The notes: generated from the sequence alone by a model not told the origin. Positions 1 through 14,500 are shown, counted from the stretch's first letter. The stretch is 64,000 nt of DNA from Branchiostoma floridae (GCF_000003815.2 NC_049986.1:12903876-12967875); one strand, 5' to 3'. Numbers and translations are program-made.

Positions 1-715
1 TGGTTGGTCCATTTTTGATTAATGCCTTCTAGGATAGTTTGGTTCCTTTTACTGTAAATCCTATTATCTTTACTAGGTTCCTTGCAAATGATTGGGGGTG
101 GAGTTCCAATGACTTCCCTTAGAGTCAAGGATCTATTGCAAGAAACTCCTTCCAAAGCCCTTTCCAGAAATTACCTATTCTGCCAGTTGAAGATGATATG
201 ATTTACAGTAGCTGGTTTCTTTCATTTTACCACCAATGAGTAATCAATTTCCTTGAAATTATGAGAGAAACTTAAAAATAGTTTCTCCCAACTGCCTAGA
301 AATAGACTGATGATCACCATTGTGTCTGGCTATTAACATGGAATCTGAATATTCTGTCAGAAAGTTTGTGTTCCTTGCATGGGGCCCTTTGCATATCACC
401 TTTGCAAAGGCATTCCAACTGTCTTCTTCCCAAATTAACTGGTCATTTCACATCTACACATTCTTTAAAAGTAAAGCTGTCCAAAGATCATGACATATTC
501 TTTCCAATATCAATATCTTTGATCATAAACACAGTAATCTAAAGGACAGACCTGCAAATCATCTTATTATCTCTAAGTACATTGTTCAAAGCAGAGATGA
601 TTTGTCGAGTGATTCCAAATATGGTGTGTCTGTATCTATCCACTTGTTCCTTCTACCCTGCGAAGCTCCGTCTTCGGACCGCAGCAATTTGTACCTTCCT
701 TTTATTCACAAACAG
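1..715 (+). other. RXR intron sequence upstream of the hinge exon
   Basis: AT-rich sequence before the acceptor at 714-715. No coding similarity seen on either strand. It is read as intron because the exon at 716 begins inside a codon. Confidence 0.6.
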
Positions 716-3700
716 CCGTGCAGGAAGAGCGACAAAGAAGCAAAGAGGGAAAAGATGGGGAGGTGGTGAGCACGACAAACCCAAATGAAGACATGCCTGT
801 GGAGAAGATACAGGAGGCTGAGATGGCTGTGGAACCCAAGGATGGAAATCTTGTTGAACAACCGGTAAGTGGAATATCTACTCTTTACATGCTCACTTAA
901 TGTTAAGGTAAACCTTACTTACTTTAAAGCATGACAAATGCTGTTAGTTTGCTATGACTAACAAGTGTGGACAAGGATTTTTTTAGAGGAAAAATACATT
1001 CTGGTCTCTAGCTTGCCTTTTCATTTAGTCCCAAAAATTTCTATTAAAAAGGTCAAGGGATTGTGAAGACTTAATTTTTCACCAATTTACAGAAAAAGCA
1101 AACATTGATGATTCTTGAGACCAAAGATAAAGTAAAACACAAACTACTTGATCATTTGCATGACTTTTCTGCGACCCTTTTCAAAATGCACATCCCAGAA
1201 ATGTTTCCAATCCATTTTCTTGACAGTTTAGGCATGCTCTGTCAAAATATTTCTGTGATTCAGATGATAAGAGACTATATGTCTATGGCAGCTTTCATCA
1301 TGCATACAGTGCTAGATGTTCAGCAGACTGTGGTACTTAATAATGGAGTTAAATAACAGAATATAATGTATGAAGAAGAAAATCTATTATCACAATATTC
1401 ATTGCCCATTTGTGCTTTGACTGATATGGAAAAATCCAATCAAAATCCTAAGTACGAAGACAAATTGAATAAAAGTCATTGTGTCATTTGTAAAGACATT
1501 TGTATGCAAATTGTATGATTGGGCACTAGGAGCTTGCCATGAATGTCATTGAAACCATTGTATGTTATATGGCAAATTGATCCAACCCTCCTTTATTGTG
1601 TAAACAATACAAAACTGGGACATGTACACAACAAGGAGAAGGTCAGCAAGATATCCTTGTAACTGTTACTGTTTATGTCTGGCACTTTTGTTGGGTTAGA
1701 TTCACAATGTCCTATTTACATGTATATGTTGAATATGAATGACTTATTAATGACTGATGGCCATCAGTTGGCATCAAATCAGTTGATGTTATCCTACTCC
1801 CATTCTGGCCACATTTACTAAAGTAGTGCCAACAAAAGTTAGATAGAAATGTCCACCATTGTTAAAAGCTCACATTATCAAGTAGCTGACTCCACATTAG
1901 ATGTATTGTTGTAGATGTCGTTGTAAGTTCAGGGGAATAAGGGTTAGCACATCAGATATACAATGTAGATAATACTATACTGGGAGAGCCAAACCTATGC
2001 CACAGCTGAATGTTGACAGAGTTTCTGTTTTTTTGTTTCTGGTTTCTTGAGGCTGCGAGTCCGACACAGGAGGTAAGGAACCTTACACAGGTTTCTCTTC
2101 CAGGTCCTACGCTCTATAAAAACTGTTTGCTTCCGTCAATTCTGCTGTGCTTCCACTTGTAAAGATGAGAACTTGAACATACTCTGATGTAGTTCCCTGC
2201 TTCCCCCATTTGTAAAAAGCTGATACCAATGCATAAAGGTTTCTCCTGCTTTGCAGCTGTATAGATTATACATGTGATGCTGGGCAATAATTTATCATCT
2301 GTGCATCCCTGTTTCTGTCTCCTTTCTTTGGAACATAATCTAAAAGCAAACCTCATGTAGCAATAAACATATTGTTGTTATTGTATATTGTACAGTTACC
2401 AGGGCTGGCCCTTGATAATAGTGTCTGGCAAGTTAGGTAGTTCTGGCTGTATTTTCCTCTATACAGCCAAAAAAATGTAAAATAACTGAAGAACAAAACA
2501 ATAAGGAAACATGACACTTCCTAGCCCAGGTACCATCCTCCATAGTTACCGCTGGCACTCCCTTTTCACTTGTTTACAAACGTTCACCAGTGGTAACCAC
2601 AGAGGACGCTACTTGGGCTAGACACTTCCACCCTTCATAATGATTCATTTGGTAGCTGCATAAATTTGCATAATGATGGGAACAGTTTGATGTAATTGGG
2701 ATCTACACAGATGTATTTGTACTAAATTTATTCCTTGATTACAGACAGATACGTTGATATGCTATAAAATTGTGCGGGTTGATGAATCAGTCTGAGGAAT
2801 GATATAGAAACGCTGTACCAGAAATTTTCATTTTTGATGTTTAAAAAATCTGTGATGAATGGGTCCTCATTTTTGCAAAATCATCATACGCAAAAAGACA
2901 CGTAAGGAATGCAATTAGCATGTTTTCTATCATGATTTTTACTTGAATTTCTTTGTAGACTCGTAACATATTATTTGCAGCAGATCAAACCTTAATGACT
3001 GGTGTATCTAGTTCTCATGATCTGGAGAAGCAGGCAGAAATTTAAGCTTTGAGTAAAACATTCCTCGCTCAGTTTGCACAAAGTGTCTGTACATGTAAGC
3101 AGTATGACTAGTGCAGTACCAAATTGCTTCTTTTGATATACTGCAAAGACAGACACAGCATGCTACTTATCTTGGAGCCAAACATGGAATTTCCATTACT
3201 TTGAAAGAATTAATCATGTAACACTGAGTTCAGCATTGGTTAGTAAGAGATGAGGTGTGTGTGTGTTCATGTACATGTATGGCAAGGACAATTTAGTGCC
3301 AGAAACTGCATCCTTTGGCTTCATATGAGCTCCTTGAAATTGGTTAATAACTCTTAAGCACAGCACACCAGATGTCACATTTCACAAATAAAGAACTTGA
3401 TAATTCACAAGAAGGATGCATGTTCAAGGAAGCAGTCTGTCTACATTTGATTAACTCTGACTGTAGAGTGAAAGTCTGTGCAATGCCTTGCAGTATGGCC
3501 TGAATAACAGTAATACTGGTGTAAGTGACAGTAAGTCCCTTGAAAGGCAGACTTCTACTTTACTTCTCTGCATGTGTAAAAAGCCTACCTTTTATCTTTG
3601 TGGAAAGGTCATATTGTTTATGCATAAAGGTCTTACCGTGTTTTTGTAGCAGTCAGCACTGGTGTAGGTAACAAGACATCTAAGCCCCAGACTTAATGAG

Positions 3701-6700
3701 ACGTATTGCTATGATATCTCGTGCACAATTCAATCTAGTCCACTTTGTGTATTATTATTAGAAAATCAGAGGAAGGAATAATTATTAGAGTATAATCCCA
3801 AGTCAAAATTTGTTTGTGTCTAGGTACAGTGGGTAGCACATATGTAAAACTCCAGACAGCAAGTTATATCACGTATGACATAATTTATCTGTAGTATGAC
3901 AAAGCATATTTCTTTACGTTTTTCTTAATTGCACGAATGCTAATTAATTGTCTGCTCGTTTTTTGCTGTGTCTAATTTGATGATTACTTGCATGGGGAAA
4001 AATTTGTAGAATCATTGCCCATGAATTTAAGCACACTATAAGGAAAAAGACTGACAAATAAACGACAATAGGTCAACCTAGCATGATTCTTTAATGTAGA
4101 GCTCAGTGTAACTGCATACACTATGTTACCTGCACAAATATACTGTAGTGCTGAAACAATGATTTATGAAACTGCTGCTAAATGGATTTACCATACAATA
4201 AAAAACTTAGTTTCTGCTTATATGTGGTAACAAATCTATTTTGGTTTTTAAGTTATTTCAAATTGAAAAATGTAGACTTAAGGTCCATTGTTAAAATACA
4301 GTGGTATTTTATGTACATCTAGACTTCCCCTCAAATCATCTGCATATGCATGTAAATCATCACAGATTCACATTACAGCAAGCCTGAAAAGAAGTCTGAT
4401 AAACTACATTCTGGTATCACATATGACAATCATGATGAATAAGATGAAGTAAATACAACACAGGGACAGGTCACCTTTTGAACCTTTGTCAGTGCAGCTG
4501 TCTCGCACAATCATCCCCACAGGCAATACATGTACAAATGTCATGGATCTGTATTTAGAACTAGGACCTGCAGTACTGGGTGGGTTACATTGTAAAGATG
4601 CCTAAAGTTTCTTCTTGTTTTTATTCTGACAGGATGTTGTGTGTAGTCTATCAGGTCTGTCAGGACTTTTCCAGAAATATGAAATTTCATGTACTCTATC
4701 TGAGATGGATGATTGTAGGCTTTGAGCACCAAATTGTATTCGCTATCTGGTTAGGCAGAACATTTTTAAAGCAACAAAAAGTATGTGTTTAAAAAGATCC
4801 AAAAACACAGATTTTGGGTTATCGTTTAACTACCTTCCTACGTTTTATGTTTTATACTTGAAGTGATCAATACAATATTAAATCAGGGTGTTTTGTCTCC
4901 CTTATGGTTCAAACTGTGTTTTCTCATAATGATAAGGAGCTGGTACACATCAGTTTTTTTCTTTTAGCCTACAAATTTGAAAATAAAGTTTTTATCAGCT
5001 CTAAATGGCCAAAGATAAAAAGTCATTTATATTATGGAGAAAGCACCAGGTCAGACATAAGATTTTGGCCAACTGCAATAGAATTGGTATCTTGTTACCA
5101 GGTGCCAAGGTGAAGTGATAAAGGGCTTTCCAACACATCTTTATATGTCTCACTGCAAGTTCAGATGTTCAGGCATAACTGTACCTCTGAAATGGGATGT
5201 TTTCAGGGATAAAGGATTAGAATTAACACCACTTGTTCCCAACAGAACGACCCTGTGACGAACATCTGTCAGGCCGCGGACAAGCAGCTGGTCACGCTGG
5301 TAGAGTGGGCCAAGCGGATTCCGCACTTCTCTGACCTTCCTATAGACGATCAGGTCATCCTACTCAGAGCAGGTGAGAAGTCTTTTGTGTCAGAACAGTT
5401 TGTGTCACCTTTGCACCTGTATCCCTCTGCCCATCTAAAGGTGACTATTAAACAGGATAAATCCTTATTCTTGTTCGGAATACAGAGTGCCAGAATTCTT
5501 GTACCCATTATTGTATGTCCCTGTTACAAGATCAATGAGCTTTAGTTATATTTGTCTCCAGAAGCATGTCCATGAGTTTGCTGATTATAAGATTTCCAGA
5601 GACTCAAGCTCATTTTTTATCTGAAAATTTACCCCATCACATGGTCTCAGGAACTTGTAAACATTGGTCCATCTTTAAAAATCCTGCAATAATCAAGAGA
5701 GCAGTGGGAGTATTACATGAGTATTATTGAAGTACATAATGTCATTTACAGCTTGCAGACTCGTTGGCCAATGAATTTTCATGCTGTGTGACATGTATTA
5801 GCTAGGGCTAGTCCCTATGCTGTCTTGAACCAACCACATGATTAGCAAGGAAATAAAGTTGCCGGAACTATAGCAGAAAGTCTGGCAATCAAAAGTTACA
5901 AATGTCATTAAAGACGTCATTACATGTTCCTTTGATACTGTGATAGACATGTGTAATGAACTGTAGTTAAGTAGAGAAGGCTTTGTTTCCTGAACCCCTT
6001 GTTAAATTGTTCCACCCCAGTCGGTTCTGTGGGTCCGTGTCACCTGGTTTATCTGCGTTTTGGTTCATGTACAACCATTGCTGGCACAGAAGCAGAAATG
6101 TGAATGTAATGCTGTCCACATTTCATTTCTTTTGTGTTCTTTAATACATATTTTTGAATTGAAAATTGTTTAATACCTGGACATGGTAGATCCCTTGGAC
6201 AGAAGTGCAACAAATATTTGTATCTTTCACCTTAGGCCATGTCAATTGATTTCTTTGGTTCTCAGATTTAAAAAAATAGAAATATAGCAAACGGGCACCA
6301 TGAAGGCATAGGGCAGGGAGGAAAGCTTGAATATGAATGTATAATTCACTCCATAAAACTGAATGCACCAAGGCATAAACCTGGTCCTCGGGCTTTGTTT
6401 TCATTATGTAATTTCAAGTTGATTATACTATTTTCAAATCCGAGAGCCAACAAATCATATTGGTGTGGCCTTGCCCAGTTCTACATACCAGGCATCCTTA
6501 CTAATATATTATCCATAATTATTTACCAGGTTGGAACGAGCTGCTGATCGCTGCGTTCTCCCACCGCTCCATCGACGTGAAGGACGGGATCCTGCTGGCC
6601 TCCGGACTCCACGTCCACCGCAGCAGCGCCCACCAGGCCGGCGTGGGAACCATCTTCGACAGAGTCCTCACGGAACTGGTCGCAAAAATGAGGGACATGA

Positions 6701-8086
6701 AAATGGACAAGACAGAGCTTGGCTGCCTGAGAGCTATTGTTCTCTTCAACCCAGGTTTGTATGTTTGCTGGAATGTTGTAATCTTGCAATTCAGGTTCAT
6801 GACTTGTCTGATCAGATATTAGTGTAGCTGAAATGCAGTAAAAGTATGCTGTGGGGATGTACTACATAAAAATTTGTTCCTTGAATTTTTAATGTACATG
6901 TATGTAACCTCAAGCATTGGTGTTATATAAGCCCATGCAAGTTTGCCAATTCTTTTGCCCAACTCAAAGTGAAATTTATCCATTCATTGAATGCATACGT
7001 ATGTCGGTCCAGGTTTGTACAACAAAAGCTGGTGTTACTCCAAAAGACGGTGATACTGGCTTTGCCTGGATACCAGACTCCAACCTCAAAAATTTCTAGT
7101 TTTGAGATCGGGCTGGGGTCTGGTAACGAGGCTTAATAGTATACTGATACAGATGGCTATATTGATACAGATACAAATACAATGTCCCTAAACAGCAGCT
7201 GTGACCAGTTACCTAACAATGCACATGAAGTGAGATGGTTGTGATTTCCTCTGCTGTAGATGCCAAAGGTCTAACGGACCCGTCCTTGGTGGAGAGCCTG
7301 AGAGAAAAGGTTTATGCCTCCCTGGAGGAGTACTGCAAGCAGCAGTACCCTGAGCAGCCTGGCAGGTGGGTAAAGAACTACGTCTTGCTAGAACAGTTGA
7401 CATTGCCTTAGATTAAAAGTTAAATTACGTACATGTACGTGTATCTCTCATCAAATAAGGGGTTGGGTGTAAAGAGATAAGATGTAGTGTTTTTATCATA
7501 AATGTATCTGTTTGACATTAGATCAGGACTGTCTCCAGCTTTACATTTTGTTCCACCCCACTCATTATTTGGGAGCTCATGTTGTTAATTTGCTAAGTTA
7601 AGTCTGTCATTTTAAACCTAGGAAAATACATTATCATCAATGTTTTGTCATGAAGGTCAAATTTTCGGGATGGACAGAGTGAATTTTTTTCCTGTCCCTA
7701 CTAGCAAATTTCTGTTCTGGAACTGAACGGGGTCCTGAAAGAGAGCCCTGCTGAATTAGATAGAAAATGAAAAGACTTGAAAAAGATATGTATGTGTAAT
7801 GCTTTACAGACAGTTCCTTTTGTCTCTCTAACGTTTTCTATCCAGGTTTGCCAAGCTGCTGCTTCGCTTGCCCGCCCTGCGCTCCATTGGCCTCAAGTGC
7901 CTTGAACACCTCTTCTTCTTCAAGCTGATCGGAGACACGCCCATCGACACATTCCTGATGGAGATGCTGGAGGCCCCGGGCCTGGGCCAGACCGCGGCGT
8001 CCCAGGGACAGGGGCCCATGGCGCAGGCCGCGGCGCAGCACCGCGAGGCACAGCAGCAGGCACAGCAGGTCCAGCCACCCTCCTGA
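716..8086 (+). CDS. RXR: Retinoid X receptor, hinge and ligand-binding domain (3' part of gene)
   Basis: Nuclear receptor that binds 9-cis-retinoid-type ligands and acts in the nucleus as homodimer or as partner of other receptors. Five coding exons with phase-consistent splice sites: 716-864, 5246-5372, 6530-6754, 7260-7365, 7846-8086, giving 282 residues. They hold the hinge ([15 protein letters not shown]), then the signature [40 protein letters not shown], the helix 5-10 region ([38 protein letters not shown]) and the AF-2 helix FLMEMLEAP. Identity to vertebrate RXR is very high by eye. The first exon starts in phase 2 bases into a codon, so the DNA-binding domain and N-terminus lie left of the window. 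Oddity: after helix 12 the protein runs on for about 34 residues rich in Gln, Ala and Pro, where vertebrate RXRs end within a few residues. Confidence 0.96.
865..5245 (+). other. Large RXR intron between hinge and ligand-binding exons
   Basis: Intron of 4.4 kb with donor GTAAGT at 865 and acceptor ending at 5245. It carries one MITE-like inverted repeat (2521-2621); the remaining open frames (for example 1105-1356) have neither family resemblance nor paired splice sites in phase. Otherwise featureless AT-rich DNA. Confidence 0.7.
2521..2621. mobile_element. MITE-like imperfect inverted repeat
   Basis: Left arm 2521-2555 begins CTAGCCCAGGTACCATCCTC; the right arm 2587-2621 is its imperfect reverse complement and ends GCTACTTGGGCTAG. 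Arms are about 35 bp with a spacer near 31 bp. No coding capacity. Terminal symmetry and small size suggest a non-autonomous DNA element inside the RXR intron. Confidence 0.6.
7064..7132. mobile_element. Short imperfect inverted repeat with GCCTGG...CCAG ends
   Basis: GCCTGGATACCAGACTCCAA at 7064 is matched in reverse complement by GGGTCTGGTAACGAGGC ending at 7132, around a short AT-rich centre. The ends resemble the terminal word of the perfect hairpin at 16191-16274, suggesting one family of small foldback elements. It lies in the RXR intron between exons ending 6754 and starting 7260. Confidence 0.45.
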
Positions 8087-11000
8087 ACCGGCGGGGAATC
8101 CTGTAAGGATGGGAGTGGCGAGTCGTGGTTGTAGATAAGTAGTGATAGGTATGGAGTATCCGAGATGGTGTCCTGAAGAAAGGAGAGATTGTACAGCAAA
8201 GGGTACTTACCTACGCCTCCTTTTTCCAGCTTTGCAAGTCAACATAGTTGGCTAATGTTGGGTTGTCTGATCAGTTTATGTACATGTTTGACTGTTTTGA
8301 GTCAGTAGTGTATTTTAGCTCAGCTTTTTACAATAACTTACAAGGACTCAAAGGGGCGCTCTGTTGTGTTTGCCATACCTTTGCCTAGCTTTATACAGTA
8401 GACTTCCTTTGCTTACTACAACCATTATTATCCACATTCTGTAGGACTGTTGTACCTAGGATGTAGAAAGAGAGCTGCCTTTGCATCAAATGCTGTGGGT
8501 ATGTGTACATGTGTAAGGCTTTAAGAAAAAAAATATATGGGGCTAGTGGTGACAACACAGTGTGTATTGGCAGCTGTTCATGTCAAACCTTTGTCAGATG
8601 GAGGGGTTCAGACCACTTCATAAATGTATGTACATGTATAACCTGACTATGTAAATCAGAAGTTATATAGTATGGTGTAACTCTGTTATGTGAACCAGCT
8701 GCTCTGATGTGTACAAGCGCTGAACTATAGTGCAGTGTGAAAGGTATTGGTGCGGGGGTTGGCTTGTTACATGTACATGTATGTGTAGCATTGTCCTGTT
8801 CCTTTCCAGTTTTAAATGTAACAGTGGGAAGTCCAGATAAGTTTCAGTTCAGCTCTGTGCAATCCTGGTTCCAAATTAAAAGAATTGTTGTGCCAGGCAA
8901 CAAAATTCTCTATTTTCAAACACTACTTTGCTTATTTCTCCAAAACGTTAAGAAGAAATTGGACTGAGTGTGAAAAGATGCACTCACTGCCATGCCAGTT
9001 CCAGTGGATGTAACAGTGTACTGAAAATGCATTTAAGTTTGCAGGGATTTGATTTTTGTGGTAGCTGGAAAATAGAGTGTTTACATGGTATTGAGATGGC
9101 AGTATCACCATATACTGTAGCCACATACTGTAAAGGAAAGTTTTGAGTTTGCATTGGCCACCCCAAAAATGTGAACATAAAACCACCTCAAACATTTCTT
9201 TATTTACAGCATGAAAATAGGTGCCAGCAAACCTGGGCCATTTCTCTTCAGTTGCTTGGTGCAAAATTGACTTGGAATTAGGAATTGCACCATGTCCCAG
9301 TTAAAAATGTAATGAAAATTTGTTTCCCTATATGTATCATGTAAAATTCAGTGTATAAGGGTAGGGTTGGGGGGTGACAAGTACTGAGATACAGGGATAA
9401 CTGTGTACATGACTGTGACTACACTGAGGAAGGGTTAGGGCTAAGTGAGAATGAAACTTATTAGAGACAAGTGCTGGTTTCAAGTCATTGGGTTAGTGAT
9501 TTGGACACTTTCTCACGAAAAAAATGTCTCCTTATCTTTGTGTTGGAAGAAGCTACATTTGTAATGATGAGCTAAGTGCTGATGTATATACACCAGAGGC
9601 TAGAGGTACATGTAATTTAGAGTCATTGTAACCTAGAGTTGCCTATTGTTGTAGTTTGACAATCAGTTGCTGTAGTTTTGTAGCCCAGTTTGTGGATGGT
9701 TATGAGTACCATATACATGTAGGTGGTGGTAGCTTACTTTCAGATTCCTTGTGTAGTCACAGTTTAATTTTTTTCTGTACTTAGAGAAGTGAATAACAGA
9801 GTTCACTGTATGATGTATGCCTTGAAAATTGTCCACTTGTCAATATCAATGTAAATATTCTAATCTAGATTTCTGGAATTTTCTTTCTTGGTAGGGGCAA
9901 AGGAGCCTCTACCTTTTCTTCTATTGAAATCAACTGTAAAATAAACTAATGATAACAATGATTTCGGTGCTTTGATATTATGCTCACAAGTAAGGCATAT
10001 GTAGTCATATCTAATGGTAGATGCTATGATTACAAGTACTCTTGTGGTGTGGTTCACATGATTTTGATGGCTTACGGCTTGCTAACTGTGGAGTGACTTG
10101 GGGGAAGATGTTTTAAGTGTCAGTTGGGTACATGTTGTGTACTCTTTTTTAACATGTCCTTAATGTGGCATTCACACATTATTGTCCACTGAAAGCATTA
10201 TTTTGTATTTTCAATGCTTTTCAAGTGTTACTGTAACACACTTTTCACTGTAAGTCTTTTATTTGATCTTTGAAAAAGAGTATAAAGAAATAAGGAGCTA
10301 TAAATGAAAGAAATGTGAACATTACATATTAGTGTATCTACCATGCTGTTTACATGTTTAAGTTTTATATGCTGCCCAAACTACTTCTACATGTACATGT
10401 ATGTTCATCGTAAGTAAGTGATCATTTACAAGAACTATTTCTTTTGGGGCAACATTTGAACAGAAAGATCATACCAAGGAATACTGGTAGTTCATATTTC
10501 ATGGTATCATGTATTGCCCTTCTTCGTACACCAGGTTTTCACAGAACTGTGTTTATAAACTGATTACTAGCTTCACAACCGTTGACATTTTTGAGAGAAC
10601 TACTAAACAAAGATCCATGATTGGTCCATGTAGATAATTGTTAGTGCTGTATGCTGTTAGTAGCAGTGGTGAAAATCTATTGTGTAAAACAAGCCAGTAG
10701 ACCTTATCTGGAAGACAGAGTCCCTACCGACAGAACACACTATTTTGTCAGGAAACGGAGGTGTATGTATGAGCAATAAAGTATACTGCATCTCTGCTTA
10801 CAGAGCTGGCTTTGGTCACATTCATTCTTGTCCGTTGACATGCTGAGTCCAGAGCAAACATGCAGCATTTGTTGCATATGCCAGAGTAATAGTCTGTGTA
10901 ACACAAACTCTGCTGTCTGGGGCTGTAACTGGCTCCTCCCCGGCTGGATGTTGGGCAGGCTGCTATAAGCAAGATTTAATCAGAGTCATATATTTGTGTG

Positions 11001-11500
11001 TGTGTGTGTGTTAAATCACTCGTAGCTAGCTTGGGAAAATGACAACTCAGAGACAATGGTATTCTACTGCTTTCGACAGAGATCGTGTGTGTGTGTTTGT
11101 AAGAGTCCTGTAAGCCGAAAGTATAAGTTGTATTTTTTTTTTCCAATATTAGGTATGTTCACAAGTAGATGCCATTTGCAGCAGTCAATCATAAATATTT
11201 TACATCATATGATGTAAAACATTTGTTTATGGTAGCAAATTTACATTCTCTACTTTCATTTATTTGTCATGTATTGTGCTATGAAGCTGTTAAGTAGAAC
11301 AGTTTTGGCAAGAAAACACCACCAATATTTGGCATGTACATGTACCACGAAAGTACAGCAGCTGCATCTTCACTAAATTTATAACTTTAAACAATGCTTG
11401 CAGCTAAAATGTAAAAATTACAAAACACTGTGTGCCAGCAAAGCTGGTTTGTTACATCAAGGGGCCATTGTACCAAGTATACAGATACAGATATTTGTCT
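8087..11500. other. RXR 3' untranslated region and convergent intergenic DNA
   Basis: 3.4 kb without convincing coding sequence between the RXR stop and the stop of the opposite-strand amidohydrolase. Several ACATGTACATGTATGT-like words occur (about 8631, 8771, 10388, 11336). AATAAA hexamers at 9940 and 10775 could end the RXR transcript; TTTATT at 11259 is a possible signal for the minus-strand gene. A short GT repeat lies near 10997-11010. Confidence 0.5.
10775..10780 (+). terminator. Candidate RXR polyadenylation signal
   Basis: AATAAA hexamer 2.7 kb after the RXR stop; an earlier AATAAA lies at 9940. Which is used cannot be told from sequence alone. Confidence 0.25.
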
Positions 11501-14500
11501 CTAGCTCATGAGGGTCTTGATGTTGTAGAACTCCACAGCATTCCTCCCAAAGATGGCTTCCTTTTGCTCGTTGGTGCAGCCATCCAAGCACTGGGACAGC
11601 ACCTGGTGGACCTGTGGGTAGTCAGACTTGGCCAGACGACACACCGGCCAGTCCGAGCCAAACATGCAGCGCTCAGCACCAAAACACTGCAGGACATGCT
11701 GGAGGGCCGATGGTCATGGTTAGTAGGCTTACATGTAAAACTTAAGTCTTTTCATGAAATTTTTTGCATAAATAGAGTCTAGTATAAAATCAATATCTGT
11801 ACTGGAGGGTGTCAATAATTAATAACTGACATTCTATGTTATATCTCTGTACGTCACTATTTATATACATGTATGTAACAGTCTTGCATCTACTTTTATT
11901 GCCATATCAGCTTAAAAATCAATAATATCTGACCAAAATCATAACCAGACAGAATGTCACACTTGGTATCATAATTCTAGCTAGAGGAACTTAGAAAAAA
12001 TGATGTGATGCAGTTTTTTTCTTCTCCCACAAAAAGTTATTCTATGAAAGTTGCAGGCATTATCAATGGCATCAGTGACATAACCACAAGCTGTATGCAG
12101 TCCAACATGTAACGCTGGTTCACCTTTATCCGAGGGTAACCTGTATTCGTTGTTTGTAAGAAAAAACGTATTTAGGGATATGAAGTCAACGGGCAGTGGT
12201 GTCAAATTGGAACATTTTGAAAATATGGCAAATTTGAAACCACAGTCCACATATCTAATACTCCTAAATGTGCTGTTTTTAAAGACAACGGATAAAGGTC
12301 ACCCCACAGATAAAGGTGAACTAGCGTTACATTTTGTAACATGTTACCTGAACATATGGCCTGAAGTCCTCCACAGTCCAGTGGTCTGGGTCTGCTTCTG
12401 TCACCATCCCTGACCTGCAAACATGCAAGACGTTGTAGTGAATCTGTTGTTTCTATGTTTCTTTCTGTATCTCCACACCTACTCTTTGGTGTTCCTCTCA
12501 CATAGGAGAAGAATTGATTGGCCAACGAGTCTGTGGGCTCTAAGTTACAGTTTGGGTAATACATGTGTATTACCAGTGTAATTAATACTGGTGTTCTCTC
12601 AATCAGTTTGAATTTTATGGACTGATGTTTGCAAAGTCCTATTAGATAAGATTTTCGTTTTTTTTTTTTTTAAGGTGAAAAATACTACTCCCCATTTAAG
12701 ATTGGGCAAACTTCTGGTAATCAGCAAGTACATTTGTACATGCATGTAACAGCCAAAACTTGTTTGTTGACTGTGTGATGGGCTATATTTTAACATGAAA
12801 AAAACTTTATTCACCTACACTTGCAGGGCTGATGTATGGAATCAACTCTGGTGTTACATCACAAAAGACAATTTGCAGAGGATTTTATAAATGCTGACTT
12901 TCTTCATTGAAAAAATCATATACATGTATCAGCAATTCTTTGAATCAATTACCCCCAGCCTTTCTGTCATAATCACTACTTGTCCTTCCAATGAGATCAA
13001 ATTTCAGGAACTTTTGCTTTAGAAATAGTCTCCTCCCCCCTCCGCGCATTAGAAACAAGTAATGTACTAGCCCTTACAGCTTACAGTAGACATTAGGAAA
13101 CCTGGACAGCTCTTCCATCCCTTCTCTCCATCCCTCTATCACTCCATCCTTGATGTGGGGCTTGGCCAGATGGTTGATCACAAACTTCAACTTGGGAAAC
13201 TTGGAGACAACTTCCTTAGCATATCTGAAATGCCTGGGCCTTCAAGGAAGAAAACAATGTGAACTGTTGAAACATGGAAACCTTTCAGGTCATTAGCGTA
13301 CACTTGAAACGGCAGTTTCTGCTTGCATTACCAGTAGACTAATCTCGAAAAAAAATATCATTACTGATGGTAAGATTGAGGGTAATGGTTTTCACTGACG
13401 TTGGATAATTCAATTGGTTATGAGCAATTTGAGTTAAGTACACGTAGATTGGTGAAGGTCTTGCCTAAATTGGAATATGTACTGGGTCAGCATACAGCAA
13501 TCTTTAGTGGAAAGTTTTTAGTATCATAGAGGAGGATATATAGACTACATACAAGTATTAACCTCCATGGTATCATGCTGCAGCGCCTCCTGTTGATCAC
13601 TTTGGAAAGTGCATGTACAGTAGTGCCTTTCAGCACTTTGGTGGAGGTATGAACCCACCACAGGATATTTCAGGAGAGCCCATATGAGTCCAAAGGTTTG
13701 CAGCTTGTTTTCTGGACTATATACCGCTTAGGTTGGGAGGTGATGGTTATTTTTTTCATTTTGATATCTTAATATAACTAGAAGATATTAATAGGCCAAG
13801 ATCTTTGGCCCAATCTTCATTAAAGTTATGTGAGTGAAAAACAAAGACTCACCTGATCAGCAGGTCATAGGTCAGCCCTTTCCTCTCCAACAAGCCCAGG
13901 CCATTCTGAACGTCAGAACGAGCCAGCCAATCATCTGCCTCGAAATCCAGGATGTACCGAACGCCCAGGAAGTAGGGACTGGAGGCAAGTCTATCTAGGG
14001 TTGATTCCAGCTGTGAAACAAACAAGATATTACACCTCTTCATGTCAACGTCATGTCAACAAATAATACTGTAGTGTTTTCTATTAGGCTATGTGTATAA
14101 TGTTATCCTCAGTACCAGAGTGGAGCAAGGGTCAAGCTGTGACAGAAAAAGATGCTGACAAGGATCTAAAAACAGCATTTTTTTGTGACAAGACAGCTGA
14201 TTTTCATACTACACATGCACAACTATCCCAAGAATGCTCTCAGTTATTGTACCTGTGGATCAGTAAGATCCACCCAGCCCACCACCCCGGCCAGGAATGG
14301 GTGCTTCTCACACAGGTCCAGCTCCCACTCTGTAGAGAAAACAATGGAATTCACATTGCATTGCCATATGAAGTTTAGGGAAAGTGTCTGTAAAACATAC
14401 TGCAAAACATAATGCTAGGAAAAATCAATGCTGACAACATTTTTATGGACACTGACGTATGGTTTCTTCACTGTAAATAGAAAAATATATGTTATGATAC

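Noticed and set aside
1105-1356. 83-codon frame in the RXR intron
   Set aside because: RXR reads smoothly from the exon ending 864 to that starting 5246; the frame resembles no protein and has no donor in phase.
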